A DNA stretch of 64,000 nt from Candidatus Saccharimonadota bacterium. GTDB taxonomy: Bacteria > Patescibacteriota > Saccharimonadia > Saccharimonadales > Saccharimonadaceae. Made by a program: the position numbers and the translations under genes. Below, piece after piece: positions 42,542 through 51,127 of the stretch. The stretch is from assembly GCA_017545485.1 (NCBI GenBank), contig JAFWMY010000011.1, forward strand, positions 62,001 to 126,000. Direction: 5' to 3'. Positions within the stretch are counted from its first letter, which is position 1. The number at the start of each line of letters is the position of its first letter. Below the pieces are notes generated by a model. It searched no databases, was not told where the DNA came from, and saw only the letters and a program-made list of their open reading frames with translations.

Positions 42542-43420
42542 ATGCAAAAGACTGATTCTAACCAAACGGCAAAATCTGCTCGTCGCCAGGTGATGACTTC
42601 TACGACGTTAAATCGTCGTTATGTAAAAAAGCCTGTTAAGACCGCAGATATTTCTGTACCAGTTAAGCGAAGTTCCAGGGTCAAACATTTTAGTCCTTTA
42701 ATGAGTGAAGACGAGGGAATTAAAGTCAGAGCAAAGCAAACAATTGCTCAAGCTACTCCTCATCCTATGCAAGTTAGTGCAAACGCACGCGTGAGAGCAA
42801 GAAAGAATGTTTCCACTAATGCTTCGGGATTAGTTTCACCAATGACTGCAAAACAACTAAAAGACCAAGCGATTAAAAAAGCCCTTGTCGCTGCAGCCCA
42901 ATCTGATAGCCAGGTTGCTGAGACGCAGCAAAAGGGGAAGAAAGGTATCAAGATGCATTTTGGTTTTGGTAGAGTAATGCTTGCACTTTCTTGTGCTGCG
43001 GTGGCAGTTTTTGCAATTGTATACTTCGTTAATTTGAATATGCCTGATATTTCGCTACGGGTTGCGGCTATGCAGACCGGTATTGAAGCATCGTACCCAT
43101 CTTATGTGCCACGCGACTATGCCTTGTCAGATATTATGTCTGAGAATGGTAAAATTACTCTAACATTTAAGAGCAAAACTGACAACAATAATTATGTAAT
43201 AATTGAAGAGCGCTCATCCTGGGATTCAAATGCACTCTTAAATAACTTCGTCAAAGACGAATACTCAGAAAATTTCTCAACTATCAAGGAACAAGGATTG
43301 ACTATTTATATGGATGGGAGTAACGCCACTTGGGTTAATGGTGGTGTTGTTTATAAGCTAAAAGCAAGTTCTAATAATTTGACCAAAAAACAAATTAAAT
43401 CTATTGCTACTTCTTTATAA
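42542..43420 (+). CDS. Single-pass membrane protein with DUF4367-like domain
   Basis: A 292-residue protein. A basic, low-complexity cytoplasmic half (1-135) precedes a membrane helix (about 142-165). The outer domain has YPSYVPRDYALSDI, a VIIEERSSWDSN strand and IYMDGSNATWVNGGVVYKL. The last part resembles DUF4367 domains, seen in anti-sigma-like and envelope stress proteins. A role in sensing at the membrane is possible but not shown. It is convergent with gltX. Confidence 0.65.
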   Translation: MQKTDSNQTAKSARRQVMTSTTLNRRYVKKPVKTADISVPVKRSSRVKHFSPLMSEDEGIKVRAKQTIAQATPHPMQVSANARVRARKNVSTNASGLVSPMTAKQLKDQAIKKALVAAAQSDSQVAETQQKGKKGIKMHFGFGRVMLALSCAAVAVFAIVYFVNLNMPDISLRVAAMQTGIEASYPSYVPRDYALSDIMSENGKITLTFKSKTDNNNYVIIEERSSWDSNALLNNFVKDEYSENFSTIKEQGLTIYMDGSNATWVNGGVVYKLKASSNNLTKKQIKSIATSL

Positions 43421-43423
43421 TAA

Positions 43424-44863
43424 CTAAATTGTTCTAGCCGTAGAATTTAGTCTGGCAAGTGTTTTTTCGCGACCAAGTACTTCCATGGTGAGATTAAGAG
43501 CCGGGCTAAATGGGGCAAAACTAATTGCGATACGAATTACGCTGAATAATTCAGCAGGTTTTTTGCCTGTTTCTGTTAATAGCTCATTTAAAGCGTCCTG
43601 CAAAGAGTTGGCGTCCCAATTTTGTAGTGAAGTAAGTTTTGCGATGGTCTTTTTTAATAAATCTTCTAGTTCTGATTCTGAGAGTTTTTTAACAAATTTA
43701 TTATTGACTAGCATATCTATATCGGTCGTGGGCTCTGAAAAGAAATAGCTGGTCATGCTACTTAGATCAGAAAGAGTTTTTAGACGATCGTAAATAATTG
43801 AAAGGACCTTGATTCTGTATTCATCGTCATAGTTTGCTGCAGTTTCTGGCCAGAAACCATCTGTCCGTTCATAAAGAGCTCTAGCTCCTTGTTCATCAAA
43901 TATACGTCTTAACCATTGGCCATTGACCCATAGTAATTTAGTCTCATCATAGCGAGCTCCAGAATTTTGGATACGGTTTAGTGAGAAATGACTGATTAAT
44001 TCTTCTTTGGTATATATTTCTTGCTCAGTGCCATCATTCCAGCCTAAACAGGCTAAATAGTTTAGCATTGCTTCTGGTAAAACTCCATCGTCACGATATT
44101 CTGTGACCGATTTAGCGCCGTCGCGTTTACCGAGCTTTTTGTTGCCTTGAGGAGCAAGAATGTGCGGAAGTGATACTAATTTTGGACGAGAAAGGCCTAA
44201 GGCTTCATAAAGGGCTAAATAATTAGGCGTGCTAGATAAATATTCTACGCCACGCATGACGTGGGTAACTCCCATTTCAGCATCATCAACAATGTGAGCG
44301 AAATTATAGGTTGGGTAGCCGTCTTTTTTGATTAAAATAATATCGTCTAGCACTTCTGGGCCAGTATGCATATCACCCATTACTTCATCATGCCAACTAT
44401 ATTCTTTAGGCTCAGCCTTAAAACGAAGGGGAATGCCAGGTTGCCATTCTGGTGGGTTTTCTGGGCGAAAATTACGGTAGAGGAATGGTATTTTTTCTTC
44501 ATTACATTTTTTGCGATACTCTTCAATTTGTTCTGGCGGGGTAGGATCTGCATAAGCACGGCCTGAGTTAATGAGCTTTCTTGCCCACTCATGATAAATT
44601 TCTTTTCTTTCGCTTTGAAAATACGGGGCATGTGGACCTCCTACAATTGGACCTTCATCCCAGTCTAATCCTAGCCATTTTAGCGTATCTTCAATTAATT
44701 CCGTAGCACCTTCAACATAACGAGCGCGATCAGTGTCTTCAATACGTAAAATCATTTTACCATTACTCTGGCGCGCTAAAAGATACGGGTAAATCGCCGA
44801 TCTTACGTTACCAATATGAATGTAGCCGGTGGGGCTTGGTGCAAATCTAGTAACAATATCCAT
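43424..44863 (-). CDS. gltX: Glutamyl-tRNA synthetase
   Basis: A 479-residue class I synthetase. The HIGH-like HIGN is at 16-19, in FAPSPTGYIHIGNVRSAIY. The KMSKS-like motif is KLGKRDG. The C-terminal helical anticodon-binding part is of bacterial type. In an organism using GatCAB, this enzyme may charge both tRNA(Glu) and tRNA(Gln), though sequence alone does not prove it is non-discriminating. The -10 box lies 7 nt before the ATG. Confidence 0.96.
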   Translation of the reverse strand: MDIVTRFAPSPTGYIHIGNVRSAIYPYLLARQSNGKMILRIEDTDRARYVEGATELIEDTLKWLGLDWDEGPIVGGPHAPYFQSERKEIYHEWARKLINSGRAYADPTPPEQIEEYRKKCNEEKIPFLYRNFRPENPPEWQPGIPLRFKAEPKEYSWHDEVMGDMHTGPEVLDDIILIKKDGYPTYNFAHIVDDAEMGVTHVMRGVEYLSSTPNYLALYEALGLSRPKLVSLPHILAPQGNKKLGKRDGAKSVTEYRDDGVLPEAMLNYLACLGWNDGTEQEIYTKEELISHFSLNRIQNSGARYDETKLLWVNGQWLRRIFDEQGARALYERTDGFWPETAANYDDEYRIKVLSIIYDRLKTLSDLSSMTSYFFSEPTTDIDMLVNNKFVKKLSESELEDLLKKTIAKLTSLQNWDANSLQDALNELLTETGKKPAELFSVIRIAISFAPFSPALNLTMEVLGREKTLARLNSTARTI

Positions 44864-44870
44864 GAGTGAT

Positions 44871-44879
44871 ATTATACCA
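44871..44879 (-). promoter_or_regulatory. Extended -10 box of gltX
   Basis: TGgTATAAT on the minus strand, 7 nt before the ATG. Confidence 0.6.
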
Positions 44880-44903
44880 TATTTAGAGAGGGAAGAGCAG
44901 ATT

Positions 44904-45869
44904 TTAGAGTTGCTCTTCTTCCTCGTCGTCGTCTTCGTCTTTTTTACGTTTAGCTAAGATGAAGAACAATGTACCAGATGTAGCCGCAACGGCCGATGTA
45001 ATTGCAAGACCAGTAGCTAGAGATGAGCCTTCAGTCACGCTTTCGGTGGTGGTTTGGCGATTAACGACACCTTGTGGTGGAGTGTAACCAATATAGGCAT
45101 TGCGATTATCACCATCGCTTACTTCGGTCGTTGTAGTAGAAGTTGCGCTTGAACCGGAGCCGCTAGTTCTACGATAAGTATATGTAGTAGAACCATTCGC
45201 GGTGCCACCTGTATTGCTGTTGTAGTTGGCATTATTATTGGTTGGGTCTGGTTGAGCGGGATTATCAGGAACAACTGGATTGGTGTTATCGTCAATTACA
45301 CCGGTTACAACATTAATAACCACGGTGCTAACGTAAGTACCAGACGGAGTGGAAGTATCAGCTTTTGCGCCGAAATAAACATCTCTGCTGTTAGTAGACT
45401 GGCTTTCAGCTCGGGAAATTAAAGTAATTGGTGTAGCATTTACGTTCACTAAAGCATTATAAGTACTAGAACCGCTGCCGGCGTCAGTATCATTTAAGGA
45501 ATACCCCCAACGATTTGCTGGGAAAGCACTTCTGGTAGAAGAGCTAGCAAGTGTTGGGATAGTGCCTTTACCGGCGGTATGCGCTAAATCTGTTGAAGTA
45601 GTTTTAGTAGTCATAGATGCAGTGAAACCATCTGCATTATTAGTGTTTACAGTAACATTTATTTTATTACGAAGGAACTGATCAACATCACCCGTAGCCC
45701 AATCTGCTGGGGTGGTAATAGAAACAACCAAAGACTCTTTTACATTCACCTGAAACTGAGTATTTTGTTCTACGGCGCTTGCTTTGTTTGTTTGCAACTG
45801 GCTCGGTAGTAGCAATGATAGTGCGAGGATGCTCACCGAACTTACCATGACCTTCGTTTTTGTAAGCAT
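44904..45869 (-). CDS. Exported surface protein with C-terminal membrane anchor, no sorting motif
   Basis: A 321-residue protein with a signal peptide (about 5-32, ending near KASA) and a beta-rich domain with Thr/Ser repeats (NTNNADGFTASMTTKTTST and TSTPSGTYVSTVVINVVTG), resembling WxL-like surface domains. A Pro/Asn linker and an Arg/Ser/Thr stretch precede one membrane helix (about 283-305) and a KRKKDEDDDEEEE tail. No PxTG motif precedes the helix, so it is probably held by the helix itself. The start at 45869 is chosen because a -10 box lies inside the longer frame, 6 nt upstream. Confidence 0.7.
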   Translation of the reverse strand: MLTKTKVMVSSVSILALSLLLPSQLQTNKASAVEQNTQFQVNVKESLVVSITTPADWATGDVDQFLRNKINVTVNTNNADGFTASMTTKTTSTDLAHTAGKGTIPTLASSSTRSAFPANRWGYSLNDTDAGSGSSTYNALVNVNATPITLISRAESQSTNSRDVYFGAKADTSTPSGTYVSTVVINVVTGVIDDNTNPVVPDNPAQPDPTNNNANYNSNTGGTANGSTTYTYRRTSGSGSSATSTTTTEVSDGDNRNAYIGYTPPQGVVNRQTTTESVTEGSSLATGLAITSAVAATSGTLFFILAKRKKDEDDDEEEEQL

Positions 45870-45875
45870 AATCTC

Positions 45876-45884
45876 ATTATAACA
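45876..45884 (-). promoter_or_regulatory. Extended -10 box of the 44.9-kb surface protein
   Basis: TGtTATAAT on the minus strand ends 6 nt before the ATG at 45869. It decides that start over an ATG at 45887. Confidence 0.65.
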
Positions 45885-45956
45885 CATGTTTTTATTTTGT
45901 GTAAATAATTTTTATGTTTTTTCGTAATAAATGTGGAAAAAGTTTATGTTTTTATG

Positions 45957-45962
45957 TATAAT
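45957..45962 (+). promoter_or_regulatory. -10 box of the DUF3048 gene
   Basis: TATAAT with a short leader (about 14 nt) that contains GTGGAG before the ATG at 45983. Confidence 0.55.
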
Positions 45963-45982
45963 AGAGTAAAGTGGAGCAAGAA

Positions 45983-47179
45983 ATGGATAATAGCAATCTA
46001 CAAAATGATAAAAAGACCGACTCTAATAAAAAATGGTTGGTGTTTTTAATAATTGGATTAGTCGCTTTGGTCGGTGGGGTGGCTTCCTTTTTATTTGTTT
46101 TTTTAACCCCACCAAAAGAGGCGGAAAAAGTGTCTTTTCCTAAAATTCCTTCCAAAGAAGCTACTGATGCGGTGTATAGTAATTTAACCGGGGAGGCGTT
46201 AGCTGACGCTTCGTTAGTAAACGCTCCCGCATTTTGCATACAAACTCCTAATGGGACGGATGGGGCACGTCCTCAAGCCGGACTAAACACGGCTGGTGTG
46301 ATTTTTGAAGCAATCGCAGAAGCAGGAATCACTAGATTTGCAGCGATTTACCAAAATCCTAATTCTGCCGTTATTGGACCAATTCGTTCACTTAGAATGT
46401 ATTATTTGCAGTGGGACACGCCATTTAATTGCACAATTGTACATGCCGGTGGGGCAGATGACGCTTTGGCGGCAGTGAGATCGGGGGGTTATAGGGATTT
46501 GACTGAAAATTACAATTACATGTATAGGGGGACTTATCGCAATAGATTATGGAATAATTTGTTCACCACATCTTCATTGCTGAAACAGTTTAACACTGAT
46601 AGGGGATATGATAGCTCCGAGATTAAAGGTTTTGCCAGAATGACACCGGAAGAATCCAACAAAAAACGAATTAACAATTTGGTAAAAGAAATATTAGATA
46701 TTACTAAACCCGCAAGCGAAAATACTTCGGAATTAGTCGCAAAGGTTGGCAGTGCATCTTTCAGGTTTGGTGGATGGGGAAACTTTAATGTGACTTACAC
46801 TTATGATGCAAATTCTAATAAATATTTGAGAGGCTACGAATCAGGAGCAGCACATGAAGTGTATAATTGTCCTAACGAAGATTTAGGAGAAAAAAATCCT
46901 GAAGATGTTTGTGAACTTACACAAATGGCGCCTTCGGTAGTAATTGCAATGATAGTAAACGAGCGAAAAGCCGCCGACAATTACCACGAAGACATCACTG
47001 CGATTGGCTCTGGTGATGTTTACGTATTCCAGAATGGCGATGTGGTGAAAGGGACCTGGCGAAAAGATTCGGTGGCAGATCAAATTAAGTTCTTAGATAC
47101 AGAAGGGAATGAATTCAAATTAGCGCCTGGGCAGACCATTGTATCGGCTGTACCTAATTACGGCAGTGTTGCTTTTTAA
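45983..47179 (+). CDS. DUF3048 (YerB-like) membrane-anchored extracytoplasmic protein
   Basis: A 398-residue protein with one membrane helix (about 17-40). The outer region matches DUF3048/YerB: ARPQAGLNTAGVIFEAIAEAGITRFAAIYQ, GPIRSLRMYYLQW and IVHAGGADDALAAV, then a C-terminal domain ending FKLAPGQTIVSAVPNYGSV. In Bacilli these are lipoproteins of unknown function. Here a helix replaces the lipobox. The ATG at 45983 is preferred over an in-frame GTG at 45971 because GGAG is well spaced before it. Confidence 0.85.
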   Translation: MDNSNLQNDKKTDSNKKWLVFLIIGLVALVGGVASFLFVFLTPPKEAEKVSFPKIPSKEATDAVYSNLTGEALADASLVNAPAFCIQTPNGTDGARPQAGLNTAGVIFEAIAEAGITRFAAIYQNPNSAVIGPIRSLRMYYLQWDTPFNCTIVHAGGADDALAAVRSGGYRDLTENYNYMYRGTYRNRLWNNLFTTSSLLKQFNTDRGYDSSEIKGFARMTPEESNKKRINNLVKEILDITKPASENTSELVAKVGSASFRFGGWGNFNVTYTYDANSNKYLRGYESGAAHEVYNCPNEDLGEKNPEDVCELTQMAPSVVIAMIVNERKAADNYHEDITAIGSGDVYVFQNGDVVKGTWRKDSVADQIKFLDTEGNEFKLAPGQTIVSAVPNYGSVAF

Positions 47180-47188
47180 TTGCTGCTA

Positions 47189-47197
47189 TGCTATAAT
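47189..47197 (+). promoter_or_regulatory. Extended -10 box of tRNA-Glu
   Basis: TGcTATAAT (TATAAT at 47192-47197); transcription should begin near 47204, inside the hairpin that follows. Confidence 0.7.
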
Positions 47198-47200
47198 TTA

Positions 47201-47232
47201 AGTGTGCACCTAACCCCCCTTGGGTGCACACT
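47201..47232 (+). repeat. Strong inverted repeat between promoter and tRNA-Glu
   Basis: AGTGTGCACC (47201-47210) pairs with GGTGCACACT (47223-47232) around a 12-nt loop. No T tract follows, so it is not a standard terminator. The predicted transcription start falls in the left arm. Confidence 0.7.
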
Positions 47233-47240
47233 TGGTATCT

Positions 47241-47317
47241 GGCTCCTTCGTCTAGTGGTCCAGGACGTCTGGTTCTCATCCAGAAAATCGCGGGTTCGAC
47301 TCCCGCAGGAGTCACCA
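47241..47317 (+). tRNA. tRNA-Glu (anticodon CTC)
   Basis: A 77-nt tRNA including encoded CCA. The acceptor GGCTCCT pairs with AGGAGTC (one G-U), the anticodon loop TTCTCAT gives CTC, and the T-arm is GCGGGTTCGACTCCCGC. It reads GAG. Confidence 0.95.
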
Positions 47318-47340
47318 ATCTTTTCAGGGGGCATTTTTTA

Positions 47341-47349
47341 TGTTATAAT
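47341..47349 (+). promoter_or_regulatory. Extended -10 box of der
   Basis: TGtTATAAT ends 6 nt before the der ATG. Confidence 0.65.
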
Positions 47350-47355
47350 ATTCTT

Positions 47356-48744
47356 ATGAAAAACTTACCTATCGTAGCGCTAATCGGGCAAACAAATGCA
47401 GGAAAATCTAGCATTTTAAATCGCATGGCGCGAAAAAATATTGCTATTGTGGCACGTGAAGAGGGGACTACTCGCGACAATGTCGTCGCAACGATAGATA
47501 ATCGTTTTATTTTGGTTGACACCGCTGGCTTAAAAGATCCTTCGGACGATTTTGAAGCTTCTATCCAAGAGCAAATTTCTGACGCGATAGATTCTGCTGA
47601 TGTTATTCTAGTTACTTTAGATTCATCGCGATATTTTAACCATCGTGACGCAAGAATCGCTAAGGATGCTTTAAAATCAGGAAAACCAGTTTTTTTACTA
47701 TTAAATAAATGTGACCTAAAAGAGTCGTTGCCTGTAGAAGAATTTAGGGCACTTGGCGTTGCCCCGGAAAACATTTATTATGTGTCCGCCACGACTGGTG
47801 CTGGGATTAATCGTTTTAAGGAAAGTTTAAATGACTCTTTAAGAAAAGTTCATAGCGACAAAAACAATGGTCGTGATCGGGAAAAAAGTTCTGGTTCTTC
47901 TCTAAAAATTGCACTAATCGGGCGGCCAAATGTGGGAAAATCATCGCTTTTTAATGCGCTTGGAAAAAAGCAACAGGCAATTGTAAGCTCACGACAAGGA
48001 ACGACTAGAGACGTAAATCGCGTTTTTGTGAAATATAAAGGGCGTGATTTGGAAATTTTGGATACCGCTGGCCTCAGAAAACCTGGTAAGCGTGAAGTAG
48101 GAATTGAAAAGTTTTCTGCCATACGAACTCTTGCTGCAATTGAAGAGTCTGATATATGTTGTCTTTTAGTGGATTCTACCGAGCCACATAGTAAACTGGA
48201 CCAATCTTTGGCTGGGCAAATCGTAGAAGCTGGCAAGGGAATCATCATGGTGGTAACCAAATCAGATTTATTGGAAAATGCCGAGCCAACTAATTTCTTT
48301 GGCGAAGAAAACATAGGCAACCGCACTGCTGCAGACTTTTTAATAGATGCCCTGGAAAAAGATTACGACTTTTTACCTTATGCGCCTGTAGTTTTGACTT
48401 CTTCGGAAACTGGCGAAAACGTCACTCAACTGTTTGAACTAGCCCTGCAAATAGATGAGGCCCGACATACTGAAATCAAAACTTCTGATTTAAATAAAAT
48501 TTTAGGTGATGCAATTGTTTCGCATCCACCAGCCGGGTTAAAAAACACCCGTCCAAAACCAAAGTATATAGTTCAAACTGACGTATGCCCGCCATGGTTT
48601 GTAGTACATGGACGGGAAATGGAACTTTTGCATTGGTCATGGAAACGATTCTTAGAACGCAAGGTTCGGGAAAAATACCCATTTATTGGTACCCCAATTA
48701 TGTTTTCTTTTCGTAATGATAACAGAGATAAAATTGACAAATAA
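47356..48744 (+). CDS. der: Ribosome-assembly GTPase Der (EngA)
   Basis: A 462-residue protein with two tandem G domains. The first has GQTNAGKSS, DTAGL and LNKCD. The second has GRPNVGKSS, DTAGL and TKSD. A C-terminal KH-like domain (about 370-462) is present. Der is needed for 50S subunit maturation. The start at 47356 (MKNLPIVALIG) is chosen because longer frames run back into tRNA-Glu and a -10 box lies 6 nt upstream. Confidence 0.95.
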   Translation: MKNLPIVALIGQTNAGKSSILNRMARKNIAIVAREEGTTRDNVVATIDNRFILVDTAGLKDPSDDFEASIQEQISDAIDSADVILVTLDSSRYFNHRDARIAKDALKSGKPVFLLLNKCDLKESLPVEEFRALGVAPENIYYVSATTGAGINRFKESLNDSLRKVHSDKNNGRDREKSSGSSLKIALIGRPNVGKSSLFNALGKKQQAIVSSRQGTTRDVNRVFVKYKGRDLEILDTAGLRKPGKREVGIEKFSAIRTLAAIEESDICCLLVDSTEPHSKLDQSLAGQIVEAGKGIIMVVTKSDLLENAEPTNFFGEENIGNRTAADFLIDALEKDYDFLPYAPVVLTSSETGENVTQLFELALQIDEARHTEIKTSDLNKILGDAIVSHPPAGLKNTRPKPKYIVQTDVCPPWFVVHGREMELLHWSWKRFLERKVREKYPFIGTPIMFSFRNDNRDKIDK

Positions 48745-48762
48745 TAATTTTTGTGATATAAT
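48734..48762 (+). promoter_or_regulatory. Consensus promoter TTGACA-N17-TATAAT with TGn extension (PIN-PhoH gene)
   Basis: TTGACA (48734-48739) lies in the last codons of der, the 17-base spacer ends TGa, and TATAAT is at 48757-48762. A leader of about 110 nt follows. Confidence 0.85.
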
Positions 48763-48804
48763 ATAATGTATAGGTTTTATTTTCTTTTTGTGATAAACTA
48801 GTAT

Positions 48805-48874
48805 TAGGTGGGAGCAATCTTCATAAAGCTCTCATTTTTGCAACTTAGGGACCTTACGCACATTAAAAAGGAGG
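48805..48874 (+). promoter_or_regulatory. Structured leader of the PIN-PhoH gene with shared module
   Basis: TAGGTGGGA (48805-48813) starts a hairpin, GGGAGC/GCTCTC (48810-48815 with 48828-48833), followed by five T, which looks like a weak attenuator. CGCACATTAAAAAGGAGG (48857-48874) is identical to the leader at 14407-14424 and supplies the ribosome binding site 7 nt before the ATG. Confidence 0.55.
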
Positions 48875-48881
48875 GAACTGT

Positions 48882-50546
48882 ATGCTGAAGGATAAAAAAT
48901 CCCACAGCAGTGGATTAATTTATGTAGTTGATACAAATATTTTAGTTGACTACGTGGATATAATCCCTGGAAGTTCAAGTAGGCAACCAGAGGAGCCAAC
49001 GATTGATTTAAACGAGGCACATTTAGTTATTCCAACGGCCGTCATAAGGGAACTGTCGGGCTTTAAAAAGGAAAAAAGCGAACGAGGAAAAGCGGCGAGA
49101 GTGATTCTTAGAAGAATCCGTAAAATGGTTGAAAACCAGAGTAACAGCATTAGAGAAATCTATGAGCTTGAAGCACCGCTTTTAAACACGGAGCGCAAAC
49201 AGAAAATTTCCATTTTGCCAGTACATAAGGATTTTAGAAATTGCTTACCTTTTTATCCATCTGATGAGGATATGGATGGACAAATTATTTTAGCAGCACT
49301 TGCGGCAGCTTTTATTAAAAAAGGCTTACCAATAGACGGAACTGCTGACAGAGAATTGGTAAAGAATTTTGAACCTAGTGATGTGATTTTGCTCACTAAT
49401 GATAATGGACTGGCAATTAGAGCGACCAAAAGAGGCCTGAAGACGGAACGTTATGGCTATAAATACCCTGAGCCGTATACTGGCAGACGCGATGTTATAG
49501 TACCGAAGGAATTATTTGATGAATTCCATAACACTCAGCAGATTGGTTTGGATTTATGGAATAAATATATGCCTTCACAGCCTAAATTAATCGCAAATGA
49601 GTTCATCGTAATGAGCTTAGAAAATGAGGAAGATTATCCGCGCGATTTTGACCCTAACAATAATCCTTATTTCTGCCATATTGGAAGATATGATGCGTTT
49701 GAAGAGGCAATTGTGAAATTAAAATATGTGCGTAATTTTCCTGTACATGTTTACAATGCGGGGCAAGCTATCTATGCTGAGTCGTTGATGAATCCTGAAA
49801 TTGCTGCGGTAATCTGCACCGGACCGGCTGGTTCTGGTAAAACTTATATGGCGGCGGTCTATGGATACAATGCATGTAAAAAGGGTGACTTTATTGGCGT
49901 AACGGTGGTTCCGTGTGATTCTCACAGTAAGCTAGGGGCACTACCTGGTGATTTAGACGAGAAAATGGACCCCGAAGTACAACCTCTTAAAAATGCTTTG
50001 AGAAATTATTTATTAAATGAAGACTCTAAAGTTAAGAGAAGGCTGGAAATTGTAAAAACATATGGCCCTGAATGCCGGTCTAAAAACGGTAATTGCAGGT
50101 CAAAGAACAATTCGCCTGAAGAGGAAATGCCAGAGCAAAAATCCATAAAAGCACTCCTTAATAGTCGCGTAGACTTAATCTGGGAAAATTGGTTTTCTAA
50201 TATTCCGATTGAAAATGCCAGAGGTCGTGACTTCTCATATGAGCTTGCTATTTATGATGAATTCCAAGACCAGAGCGCATCCCAGGCTGACACCCTTATA
50301 AAACGTTTGGGAACGGATGGTAAAATTATCATTACTGGTGATATTGAGCAGATTCATGCACCTTATATTGATTCTTCCAGTAGTGGTCTAGCCTATGCTT
50401 CGCGACAATTGTTGGATAGCCCAATGGTGGCGCAAGTTTGCTTTACGGAAGATGAAGTAATTCGTCATCCGTTAGTAAAAATGATTGCAATGCGACAAAA
50501 AGCCAAAAGACTCAAGGAATCAAACCCTGATTCCGAAATTGTGTAA
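48882..50546 (+). CDS. PIN domain-PhoH ATPase fusion (PhoH2/YlaK-like)
   Basis: A 554-residue protein. The PIN domain (about 12-190) opens with YVVDTNILVDYVD and has an LLTNDNGLAIRA segment. The PhoH-type ATPase domain (about 290-545) has GPAGSGKT (314-321) and DEFQDQ (459-464), then IIITGDIEQIHAPY. Known PhoH2 proteins unwind and cleave RNA. Between Walker A and B lies an unusual hydrophilic insert (about 385-430) with two Cys (ECRSKNGNC) and many charged residues. It has a consensus promoter and long leader, unlike most genes here. Confidence 0.9.
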   Translation: MLKDKKSHSSGLIYVVDTNILVDYVDIIPGSSSRQPEEPTIDLNEAHLVIPTAVIRELSGFKKEKSERGKAARVILRRIRKMVENQSNSIREIYELEAPLLNTERKQKISILPVHKDFRNCLPFYPSDEDMDGQIILAALAAAFIKKGLPIDGTADRELVKNFEPSDVILLTNDNGLAIRATKRGLKTERYGYKYPEPYTGRRDVIVPKELFDEFHNTQQIGLDLWNKYMPSQPKLIANEFIVMSLENEEDYPRDFDPNNNPYFCHIGRYDAFEEAIVKLKYVRNFPVHVYNAGQAIYAESLMNPEIAAVICTGPAGSGKTYMAAVYGYNACKKGDFIGVTVVPCDSHSKLGALPGDLDEKMDPEVQPLKNALRNYLLNEDSKVKRRLEIVKTYGPECRSKNGNCRSKNNSPEEEMPEQKSIKALLNSRVDLIWENWFSNIPIENARGRDFSYELAIYDEFQDQSASQADTLIKRLGTDGKIIITGDIEQIHAPYIDSSSSGLAYASRQLLDSPMVAQVCFTEDEVIRHPLVKMIAMRQKAKRLKESNPDSEIV

Positions 50547-50555
50547 CTCCTTGTT

Positions 50556-50584
50556 AAAAGCCCTGTCATATGACAGGGCTTTTT
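50556..50584 (+). terminator. Terminator after PIN-PhoH
   Basis: AAAAGCCCTGTC pairs with GACAGGGCTTTT around ATAT. Confidence 0.92.
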
Positions 50585-50587
50585 CCA

Positions 50588-50596
50588 TGTTATAAT
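50588..50596 (+). promoter_or_regulatory. Extended -10 box of pth
   Basis: TGtTATAAT ends 6 nt before the pth ATG and directly follows the upstream terminator. Confidence 0.65.
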
Positions 50597-50602
50597 AATG
50601 AT

Positions 50603-51127
50603 ATGAAAATGATAATTGGGCTAGGAAATCCAGGAGCAAGATATAATTTTACAAGACATAATGTTGGTTTTTTGGCGCTTGATTATTATTTTAAACGCTA
50701 CAAAATAGAATGGAGAGAGAAAGCATTTTTAGGGGCAATTAGAGGCTTAAAAGATGACGTACTTTTTATTAAACCACAAAATTTCTACAATGATACTGGC
50801 AGGGTGGTAGCGGACTATATGAGACATTTTAAAATCCCCGCCTCTGATATTTTGGTGATTTGTGATAATTTTGATTTGGAATATGGGTTAGTAAGATTTA
50901 GAGCCACCGGAACAGCGGGAGGGAATAATGGATTAAAATCTATTGATGCCGCGTTAGGCTCATCTGATTATGCTCGCATTAGAATTGGAACAGAGAATGA
51001 CGAATTACGTACAAAACTTGGTGACATTGATTTTGTACTATCTAAATTTACTGACAAAGAGAAGCAGAAACTGCCAGAAATATTAGAAGAAGTTTTAAAC
51101 AAAACCAATGATTTTATTTTAAATTAA
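50603..51127 (+). CDS. pth: Peptidyl-tRNA hydrolase
   Basis: A 174-residue enzyme that recycles peptidyl-tRNA. It starts MKMIIGLGNPGARYNFTRHNVGF, with the catalytic His in TRHN. FIKPQNFYNDTG and the Asp in DNFDLEYG are present, and GGNNGLKSID binds substrate. The start at 50603 fits the protein family and the -10 spacing. Its 3' end overlaps the convergent dprA by 9 bases. Confidence 0.95.
   Translation: MKMIIGLGNPGARYNFTRHNVGFLALDYYFKRYKIEWREKAFLGAIRGLKDDVLFIKPQNFYNDTGRVVADYMRHFKIPASDILVICDNFDLEYGLVRFRATGTAGGNNGLKSIDAALGSSDYARIRIGTENDELRTKLGDIDFVLSKFTDKEKQKLPEILEEVLNKTNDFILN

Noticed and set aside
45870-45887. Longer start (MCYNEIM) for the 44.9-kb surface protein
   Set aside because: The extra codons overlap the -10 box. 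The ATG at 45869 gives a standard signal peptide directly.
47224-47355. Upstream extension of der into the tRNA-Glu gene
   Set aside because: The extension reads through the tRNA. The family start (MKNLPIVALIG) and a -10 box 6 nt upstream fix the start at 47356.
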